Source: Synergistaceae bacterium UBA1358
Lineage (GTDB): Bacteria; Synergistota; Synergistia; Synergistales; Synergistaceae
NCBI GenBank assembly: GCA_002306075.1
Contig: DBRW01000063.1
Location: forward strand, 1-7,441
Length of the DNA: 7,441 nucleotides
Direction: 5' to 3'
A model generated the notes under the pieces. It worked only from the letters and a program-made list of their open reading frames with translations. It had not been told where the DNA came from and did not search any database. A program made the position numbers and the translations under genes. Below are positions 1 to 4,512 of the stretch, in pieces. Every line of letters begins with the position of its first letter. Within the stretch, counting starts at the first letter, position 1.

Positions 1-9
1 AATGGGCAA

Positions 10-15
10 CCTCCT
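10..15 (-). promoter_or_regulatory. Ribosome-binding site of a gene beyond the left edge
   Basis: On the minus strand the sequence AGGAGG lies about 30 bases after the metQ stop codon and 9 bases before the window ends. No start codon is visible at normal spacing except a rare ATT at positions 3-1, so the start probably lies just outside the window. The site suggests that metQ is followed closely by another gene in the same operon. The ATPase (metN) or permease (metI) of the methionine transporter is the natural guess, but nothing here identifies it. No terminator-like hairpin separates metQ from this site. Confidence 0.5.
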
Positions 16-44
16 ACTCGATTGAACCGATCAAGTCTGTCTTA

Positions 45-830
45 TCAGAAAGCGGGAACGACTCCCTTGGGGGAGAGCACGTCGATGATGTACTTTTTGA
101 CCTCCGGCGAGTTGAGGGCCTTGCAGAGTGCTTTTGTAGCCGGGGTATCCCTGTCGGGAGACCTTACGGCAAGGACGACCGCATACGGCGAATTCTTGTC
201 CTCAAGCGCGAGGGCTTCCTTGGTAGGATTGAGTCCAGCATCTACGGCAAAGTTCATCGTGATCACCGATATTGTCGTATCGGGAAGACTTCTCGGAAGC
301 TGCGGGGCCTCAAGTTCGATTATCTTCAGCGACTTTGGATTTTCGATTATGTCCCTTGCCGTGAGATCTTTTTTCGTCGGATCCATTTTAAGCAGCCCTT
401 CTCGCTCCAGCAGCTTATATGCGCGGTATCCGTTTGTCGGGTCGTTCGGTACCGCCACTACCGCACCCTTTTTTACATCCTTCAGTGATTTTATCTTCTG
501 TGAATATATCCCTATCGGAAGGAGATGGACCTTTACCAGTGGGACTATGTCCAGCTTTTTCTCCTTTTTCATGTTCTCAAGATAGGGGACATGCTGGAAG
601 AAGTTGGCGTCCAGGTCTTTGTCCTGAAGCGCGTAATTTGGCTGGACGAAGTCGGTGAATTCTTTGATGACAAGTTCATATCCATCTTTTTTCAGTACCT
701 CTTTTGCCACTGTCGCTATGTCTTTTGCGGGAAAGGGCGTGACGCCTATCACGATCTTTTGGTCTGCCGCAAAGGACGCCGCAGGGATCAGAAACGTTGC
801 TATCAATGCAATGATCAAGCCTTTTTTCAT
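45..830 (-). CDS. metQ: Methionine ABC transporter substrate-binding protein (MetQ/NlpA family)
   Basis: This 261-residue protein should capture methionine (L-, possibly D-) outside the inner membrane and deliver it to a MetNI importer. The start is ATG at 830, preceded by a strong AAGAGGAGGA site at 836-845. Residues 1-21 are a signal peptide: a basic start, a hydrophobic stretch, and a cleavage site likely after Ser-Phe-Ala. The mature part carries NlpA-family landmarks: IVIGVTPFPAKDI near 26, DFVQPNYALQDKDLDANFFQHVPYL from 60, NDPTNGYRAYKLLEREGL near 129, and NFAVDAGLNP near 193. His80, Arg136 and Asn193 fall where known MetQ proteins contact methionine (family knowledge, aligned by eye). 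There is no cysteine near the signal cleavage site, so unlike most MetQ proteins it does not look like a lipoprotein and may be freely periplasmic. Its own promoter, leader peptide and terminator lie upstream, implying control by attenuation. Family assignment is firm; exact substrate is inferred. Confidence 0.93.
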   Translation of the reverse strand: MKKGLIIALIATFLIPAASFAADQKIVIGVTPFPAKDIATVAKEVLKKDGYELVIKEFTDFVQPNYALQDKDLDANFFQHVPYLENMKKEKKLDIVPLVKVHLLPIGIYSQKIKSLKDVKKGAVVAVPNDPTNGYRAYKLLEREGLLKMDPTKKDLTARDIIENPKSLKIIELEAPQLPRSLPDTTISVITMNFAVDAGLNPTKEALALEDKNSPYAVVLAVRSPDRDTPATKALCKALNSPEVKKYIIDVLSPKGVVPAF

Positions 831-870
831 TTTTATCCTCCTCTTAATATTTTTTAATTATGATCTTCAG

Positions 871-908
871 AAAATAAAAGGGCCGGATCCTCTAAGCGGA
901 TCCGGCCC
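871..908 (-). terminator. Rho-independent terminator in the metQ leader (attenuator)
   Basis: A perfect 11-base-pair inverted repeat, GGGCCGGATCC at 908-898 and GGATCCGGCCC at 890-880 read on the minus strand, encloses the 7-base loop GCTTAGA. It is followed directly by TTTTATTTT (879-871). The T tract exists only in the minus direction, so the signal acts on leftward transcription. It sits between the leader peptide stop (18 bases upstream) and the metQ ribosome-binding site (about 25 bases beyond the T tract), so it would stop transcription before metQ unless prevented. It would also stop read-through from the dehydrogenase operon. The 5' arm and loop can pair instead with the leader coding region, which makes this a conditional attenuator rather than a plain end-of-operon terminator. 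Confidence 0.9.
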
Positions 909-962
909 TGATACGGCAAGTTATGACTAAGCGCCGATCTTTCCAGGACAGGATCCGCAGAG
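890..962 (-). promoter_or_regulatory. Predicted antiterminator pairing competing with the terminator
   Basis: On the minus strand, leader codons 17-22 (962-945, CTCTGCGGATCCTGTCCT) are complementary to 909-890 (AGGGCCGGATCCGCTTAGAG). The pairing is CUCU with AGAG, a UU bulge, GCGGAUCC with GGAUCCGC, one U-C mismatch, then GUCCU with AGGGC including one G-U pair. That gives 17 base pairs around a 35-base loop. The second strand contains the whole 5' arm and loop of the terminator, so the two structures exclude each other. A ribosome paused on the Met codons just upstream would leave this strand mostly free. A ribosome that reaches the stop codon would cover or pass it and let the terminator form. 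I paired these strands by eye and computed no folding energies. Confidence 0.72.
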
Positions 963-1010
963 GCAGCACATCATCATGCACATTGCTCCTAATTCGATAT
1001 TATTCAGCAT
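927..1010 (-). CDS. Met/Cys-rich leader peptide of the metQ attenuator (27 aa)
   Basis: A short ORF runs from ATG at 1010 to TAG at 929-927, with a strong ribosome-binding site (AAGGGGGAG) about 5 bases before the ATG. Apart from the initiator it encodes four Met (residues 10, 12, 13, 14) and five Cys (11, 15, 16, 18, 21), the core being MCMMMCCLCGSC. So 9 of 26 non-initiator residues are sulfur amino acids. It is followed by a Rho-independent terminator and then metQ, so the best reading is a regulatory leader peptide whose translation reports the supply of charged tRNA-Met and possibly tRNA-Cys. The Met codons lie directly before the antiterminator strand. Stalling at codons 10-14 would leave most of that strand exposed, while stalling at Cys 16 or 18 would increasingly cover it, so methionine looks like the main signal. 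An alternative is a functional small Cys-rich, metal-binding peptide. I recognise no named family. Confidence 0.8.
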   Translation of the reverse strand: MLNNIELGAMCMMMCCLCGSCPGKIGA

Positions 1011-1056
1011 AACGTCTCCCCCTTTGACCAGCATATAAAAAATAAATTGCGAACAT

Positions 1057-1083
1057 ATTATATTGATGCTCTGTAAATGTCAA
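1057..1083 (-). promoter_or_regulatory. Sigma70-type promoter of the leader peptide-metQ unit
   Basis: Read on the minus strand, a perfect -35 hexamer TTGACA (1083-1078) is followed 15 bases later by a perfect TATAAT (1062-1057). Shifting two bases gives the overlapping TAATAT at the ideal 17-base spacing. Transcription should begin near 1050, leaving roughly 40 bases before the leader ATG at 1010. The -35 begins only 8 bases after the stop codon of the dehydrogenase gene, so metQ has a promoter separate from the etf operon. No clear operator is seen around it, consistent with control after initiation. Confidence 0.78.
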
Positions 1084-1091
1084 CTAATATT

Positions 1092-2525
1092 TTATCTGTC
1101 TCCCAAGGGGAAAAACATCTTGCCCGGATTAAGGATGTTGAGCGGATCGAATGTGCGCTTGATGCCCCTTAAGAGTTCAAGTTCAGCGGGAGATTTGCTC
1201 TGCGTGATTATATGCTGCTTGACATGTCCGACACCGTGCTCGCCGCTGCCCACGCCACCCAGTTTTATCGCTTCTTTTATAAGAGCTTCGAAGAATTCCT
1301 CAGAATAGATCGCCCACTTTTCCGGGGTCATTCCCTCGGGTTTTATGGGGATAGGATGGATATTGCCGTCGCCGATGTGTGCGATTATTCCCATCTCAAG
1401 ACCCCATTCTCTGCCTGCTGCCTCTATTCTTCTGAGCATTTCGGGTACGGCGGAGAGAGGGACCATAAGGTCTCCGGAGCCGCATGCGTAGGGATCTCTG
1501 GCCCTCATGCCTTCAAGCCCGTTCTGTCTTACGTTCCACATTGCAGCAGAGTCCGTCCTGCTCTCCGCGACAAAAACTTCAAAAGCCCCGCAGGACAAAC
1601 AGATATTGCCGATCTTTTCATAGCTTTCTTCGAGCTGTTCTTCGCTGTCTCCCTCGACCTGTATGATAAGATATCCCCCGCTTCTGTCCTGTTCAGGCAG
1701 TCTGCAGCCAAGATATTCTGTGGTGTATCTTACAAGGTTCCTGTCCATGAACTCACAGGAAATGATCTTTTCCCCTGAACCGATCACTTTTGAAACGCTT
1801 TCGACCAGTTTCTCTATCCCGGGATAACATGCAAGGAGATTGACCGTCTTCCCTGGTTTGGGTTCGAGGTTCACGGTCAGCTTCGTTGCGATGGCAAGCG
1901 TACCCTCGCTCCCAATCAGAAGCTGGAGGATGTTGTATCCCCAGGAATCTTTTCTGTACCGGCCTCCCAGCTCTATTATCTCTCCCGAAGCGAGGACGAC
2001 TTCGGCTCCAAGGATGTGCCTCCTGGTGCTGCCGTATCTTACGACCTTTCCTCCGCCTGCGTTGGTCGCGAAATTGCCCCCTATATAACTGGTCTCGGTG
2101 CTCATCGGGTATCCGGCGTAGAGGAAACCTTTCTCTGCCGCCGCCCTGCAGAGATCGTTAGTGACGACCCCCGGTTCCACGACTGCCACCCTGTTGACCG
2201 GGTCTATCTCAAGTATCGCGTTCATCCTTTCAAGAGAGAGCACTATTCCCCCTGCCAGCGGCACGGCTCCACCGTTGAGGCCGCTTCCGGCCCCCCTCGG
2301 AGTCACAGGTATCCTGTAACGCGATGCGATCTTCATCACTGCGCTGACCTGTGTCGTGTTCCCGGGACGGACTACAGCCTCCGGCATGTGTCCCCATATC
2401 CTGCCTGCCTGGTCCCATGAATAATTTTCAAGAAGATCTCTGTCATCCGTTATTATGCCTCCCGGACCCAAAACGGATGAGAGTTCTTCGATGATTTCCT
2501 CTGTCAGTCTGCCGTAAGTGTCCAT
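1092..2525 (-). CDS. FAD-linked 2-hydroxyacid dehydrogenase, GlcD/LctD family, Etf-coupled
   Basis: This 477-residue flavoprotein of the vanillyl-alcohol-oxidase/PCMH fold should oxidise a 2-hydroxyacid (D-lactate, glycolate or similar) to the 2-oxoacid and pass electrons to the neighbouring Etf. The FAD-binding domain covers roughly residues 45-225, with RGAGSGLNGGAVPLAGG at 77-93, YPMSTETSYIGGNFATNAGGG at 139-159 and GSEGTLAI at 205-212. The C-terminal FAD-oxidase domain has HIGDGNIHP (383-391), SGEHGVG (427-433) and the usual ending LNPGKMF (465-471). Length matches the family (about 460-480). Start is ATG at 2525, inside the end of etfA (22-base overlap), with only a weak GAGAG before it, so translation is probably coupled. 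With etfB and etfA it resembles the lactate dehydrogenase-Etf complex LctBCD of acetogens. No lactate permease lies nearby, so the substrate is not settled. Confidence 0.88.
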   Translation of the reverse strand: MDTYGRLTEEIIEELSSVLGPGGIITDDRDLLENYSWDQAGRIWGHMPEAVVRPGNTTQVSAVMKIASRYRIPVTPRGAGSGLNGGAVPLAGGIVLSLERMNAILEIDPVNRVAVVEPGVVTNDLCRAAAEKGFLYAGYPMSTETSYIGGNFATNAGGGKVVRYGSTRRHILGAEVVLASGEIIELGGRYRKDSWGYNILQLLIGSEGTLAIATKLTVNLEPKPGKTVNLLACYPGIEKLVESVSKVIGSGEKIISCEFMDRNLVRYTTEYLGCRLPEQDRSGGYLIIQVEGDSEEQLEESYEKIGNICLSCGAFEVFVAESRTDSAAMWNVRQNGLEGMRARDPYACGSGDLMVPLSAVPEMLRRIEAAGREWGLEMGIIAHIGDGNIHPIPIKPEGMTPEKWAIYSEEFFEALIKEAIKLGGVGSGEHGVGHVKQHIITQSKSPAELELLRGIKRTFDPLNILNPGKMFFPLGDR

Positions 2526-3529
2526 CTCTCGCTCTGCTCTTTCTTCAGTGAATCTATAAGTGCATCCAGGATCTCCATCGCGTCGCCCTGAATGCTCAGA
2601 TCCGCGACTCTGAAAATCGGAGCTTCCGGATCATGGTTGACAGCTATTATCGTTTCCGCACCGGATATCCCTGCTATGTGCTGGACTGCGCCCGAGATGC
2701 CGAAGGCCATGTATATCCTTGGAGTGACGGATTTGCCGCTGAGTCCGACCTGGGCAGAGTATGGCACCCAGCCCAGATCGACCGCCATGCGCGAAGCTCC
2801 GACGGTCCCTCCGAGGAGTCTTGCAAGTTCCTCGAGCTTTGCAAAATTTTTCGCATTTTTCATGCCCTTGCCGCCTGAGATGATTATCTCCGCTTCCTGG
2901 ATCGGCAGTCCCACAGATGTCTCAGGCGTGAATCCGAGGAATTTCAGCGCTGATCCCAGCAGGCTCTGAGGAGGAGATACTTTTATCAGTTCGCCTTTGC
3001 GCGACCGGTCGGTGTCAAGGGGTCTCTTTGATTTGGGCCTCACCGTACACATCTGGGGATCTCTTCCTCTTGTCTTTATGTCGGCCATGACGTTGCCCCC
3101 GATGGCGGGCCTTGTCTGGATCAATCTGCCGGATACGGGGTCTATGGAGAGTTCGGTGCAGTCCGCCGTAAGTCCGCAGCCGATCCTTGCGCTCAGCATC
3201 GGCATAACTGTCCTGCCTCTTGTCGTAGCAGAGGCGATCAATATCGAGGGATTGTATTTGTCGGTCAGATATTCCAGTATGCCGACCTGCTCATCGCAGA
3301 GAAAATTTTCAAACGAAGGATCGTCGACTATATAGACCTTGTCCGCACCTGCAGCGATGAGCTCTTCCGCTCTCGGAGCGACACCGCTTCCGACCAGGAT
3401 GCTTGCGAGTGGAACGCGCATAGGATCAGCCAGTTCCCTGCCCCAGGCAAGAAGTTCCTTCGATACCGGATGTATGGTTTTACCCCGGACTTCCGCCAGT
3501 GTCCAGACTTCTTTGTTCGTGCCGTTCAT
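2504..3529 (-). CDS. etfA: Electron transfer flavoprotein subunit alpha
   Basis: EtfA pairs with EtfB and carries the alpha-FAD that shuttles electrons from the dehydrogenase. The chosen start is ATG at 3529, which overlaps the etfB stop as ATGA and follows a good GGAGG site at 7-base spacing, giving 341 residues. A TTG six codons upstream is in frame but has weaker support. Residues 10-170 form the N-terminal alpha/beta domain, including ILIASATTRGRTVMPMLSARIGCGLTADC (97-124). Residues 205-335 are the FAD domain, with the family signature YMAFGISGAVQHIAGI (273-288) and AVNHDPEAPIF (296-306). There is no N-terminal CxxCxxC ferredoxin extension, which is found on some EtfA proteins of anaerobes. 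Family assignment is firm. Confidence 0.95.
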   Translation of the reverse strand: MNGTNKEVWTLAEVRGKTIHPVSKELLAWGRELADPMRVPLASILVGSGVAPRAEELIAAGADKVYIVDDPSFENFLCDEQVGILEYLTDKYNPSILIASATTRGRTVMPMLSARIGCGLTADCTELSIDPVSGRLIQTRPAIGGNVMADIKTRGRDPQMCTVRPKSKRPLDTDRSRKGELIKVSPPQSLLGSALKFLGFTPETSVGLPIQEAEIIISGGKGMKNAKNFAKLEELARLLGGTVGASRMAVDLGWVPYSAQVGLSGKSVTPRIYMAFGISGAVQHIAGISGAETIIAVNHDPEAPIFRVADLSIQGDAMEILDALIDSLKKEQSERWTLTAD

Positions 3530-4338
3530 CTTGCTGCCTCCAGACAATTTTTCTCTTCGAGGAGATCCACTATAGCTTTTACGGCGTCCTTTGTCCCGGC
3601 CGATGACAATATTTTTCTTCCCTCTCTTGTCATCTGAGGATATGTAACATTGACGACCAATGTCGCAGAGCCCTTCAGCCCTGTAAGATCCTCGTCAAGT
3701 GCCAGATCATCCGCATTCAGCACCGGGATCTCGGTCTTTTTGGCACGAAGTTTGCCTCCGAGCGTGCAGAGCCTGGGGATGTTCATTTCCTTTACAGGGA
3801 TGACCATTGCGGGTATCGGGGCCTTCATCTTTTCATGTCCGCCCTCTACGGATCTTGTGACTGTTATGTGTCCTTCGTCAAGTTCATCGATGGAACTTAC
3901 ATAGGTCAATGCCGGTATGCGGAGGAATTCTGCCACAGCCGGTCCGACCTGTCCAGTCTCTCCGTCTGTTGCTCTTTCGCCGGCAAGTATTATGTCGAAG
4001 GGGCCAAGCTTTTTAAGTGCCTTTGCCAATGTCCTCGATGTCGCGAGGGTATCGGATCCCCCGAACCTTTTGTCTGAAAGCAGGACACCGCTGTCACAGC
4101 CCATTGAAACGGCATAGGCAGCGGCTTTTTTCGCCTGAGGAGGTCCCATCGTTATCGCCGTTATCTCCGTTGCACCTTCGGACCTGCACTCTCTTATCCT
4201 GAGAGCTGCCTCTACTGCGTGGAGATCCAGCGGATTTAGTTCGGCTTCTACACCTTCCCGGACCATCGTTCCGGTCTTTTCATCTATTTTGACGCTGTCG
4301 GTCGCCGGCACCTGTTTGACCAGTACTGCTATCCTCAA
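3526..4338 (-). CDS. etfB: Electron transfer flavoprotein subunit beta
   Basis: EtfB is the partner of EtfA. Depending on Etf type it binds AMP or a second flavin that can exchange electrons with NAD(H). The 270-residue protein starts MRIAVLVKQVP, the typical EtfB N terminus, using a TTG codon at 4338 preceded by GGGAGGAA with 7-base spacing; no ATG or GTG fits. Residues 119-133 read AGERATDGETGQVGP. The DGxTxQVGP form is the one seen in NAD(H)-using, bifurcating Etfs, whereas ordinary mitochondrial-type EtfB has a different sequence there (family knowledge). The region KMKAPIPAMVIPVKEMNIPRL (170-190) is also typical. It is the first gene of etfB-etfA-dehydrogenase, behind a TTGGAA/TATAAT promoter. 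Bifurcation, driving NAD reduction by lactate-level donors at the cost of reduced ferredoxin, is an inference from motif and context. Confidence 0.95.
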   Translation of the reverse strand: MRIAVLVKQVPATDSVKIDEKTGTMVREGVEAELNPLDLHAVEAALRIRECRSEGATEITAITMGPPQAKKAAAYAVSMGCDSGVLLSDKRFGGSDTLATSRTLAKALKKLGPFDIILAGERATDGETGQVGPAVAEFLRIPALTYVSSIDELDEGHITVTRSVEGGHEKMKAPIPAMVIPVKEMNIPRLCTLGGKLRAKKTEIPVLNADDLALDEDLTGLKGSATLVVNVTYPQMTREGRKILSSAGTKDAVKAIVDLLEEKNCLEAAR

Positions 4339-4405
4339 AATAATTCCTCCCGCCCGATCTTCGAAGCTGCTGTAAAGGATCGCACAAAATATAAGGCGAT
4401 TTGTT

Positions 4406-4434
4406 ATTATAAACTATCAAAAATATTTTTCCAA
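4406..4434 (-). promoter_or_regulatory. Promoter of the etfB-etfA-dehydrogenase operon
   Basis: On the minus strand TTGGAA (4434-4429, 4 of 6 matches to the -35 consensus) and TATAAT (4411-4406, 6 of 6) are separated by 17 bases. Transcription would start near 4399, leaving about 60 bases before the etfB TTG. A perfect inverted repeat (4447-4464) lies just upstream of the -35, where an activator could sit. Confidence 0.6.
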
Positions 4435-4457
4435 ATTATCAATATTCAGGTTACAAT
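4428..4457 (+). promoter_or_regulatory. Candidate promoter of the transketolase operon
   Basis: On the plus strand TTTCCA (4428-4433, 4 of 6) and TACAAT (4452-4457, 5 of 6) are 18 bases apart. This would start transcription near 4464, about 50 bases before the transketolase ATG. The -10 lies inside the inverted repeat 4447-4464, so a protein bound there would block it. A second weak option is TTGTTA (4401-4406) with TATTTT (4424-4429). Neither is strong. Confidence 0.33.
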
Positions 4458-4464
4458 TAACCTG
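4447..4464. repeat. Perfect 7-4-7 inverted repeat, probable operator in the divergent intergenic region
   Basis: CAGGTTACAATTAACCTG is a perfect palindrome with 7-base arms and a 4-base centre. It sits between the divergent etfB and transketolase genes, adjacent to the etfB -35 and over the candidate transketolase -10. It is not followed by a T tract, so it does not look like a terminator. Size and symmetry suit a dimeric regulator of the GntR or a similar helix-turn-helix type. No regulator gene is in the window, so the protein is unknown. Confidence 0.5.
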
Positions 4465-4512
4465 TCTGTGTTTTGACCAATTTCCCTGTTTATTGAGAGG
4501 AGTTATCTAGAA

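Noticed and set aside
22..585. Plus-strand open frame of 187 codons opposite metQ
   Set aside because: It lies wholly antisense to a clearly recognisable MetQ, has Ser/Phe-rich low-information composition, and has no ribosome-binding site. It is a shadow of the real gene.
880..908. The hairpin as a bidirectional or simple end-of-operon terminator
   Set aside because: A T tract exists only on the minus strand. A competing pairing with the leader, and a promoter plus leader peptide between the dehydrogenase gene and the hairpin, point to an attenuator.
655..930. Plus-strand open frame crossing the start of metQ and the attenuator
   Set aside because: Its sequence is antisense to the MetQ signal peptide and the terminator hairpin and resembles no protein. 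The regulatory reading on the minus strand explains the region better.
927..1010. The small Cys-rich ORF as a bacteriocin or RiPP precursor
   Set aside because: No modification enzyme, protease or exporter lies nearby, and the Met run, downstream terminator and metQ context fit a regulatory leader better. A metal-binding peptide cannot be fully excluded.
831..1091. SAM riboswitch or T-box in the metQ leader
   Set aside because: Only about 140 bases separate the likely transcription start from the terminator, and most of that is the leader peptide ORF. I see no T-box sequence or multi-helix SAM-aptamer pattern.
1212..1778. Plus-strand open frame of 188 codons opposite the dehydrogenase gene
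   Set aside because: It is antisense to well-conserved FAD-oxidase motifs and has no recognisable domain or ribosome-binding site.
3530..3547. TTG at 3547 as the etfA start
   Set aside because: The ATG at 3529 has a well-spaced GGAGG and a classic ATGA overlap with the etfB stop. The extra six residues (start-SGGSK) are not part of the EtfA fold.
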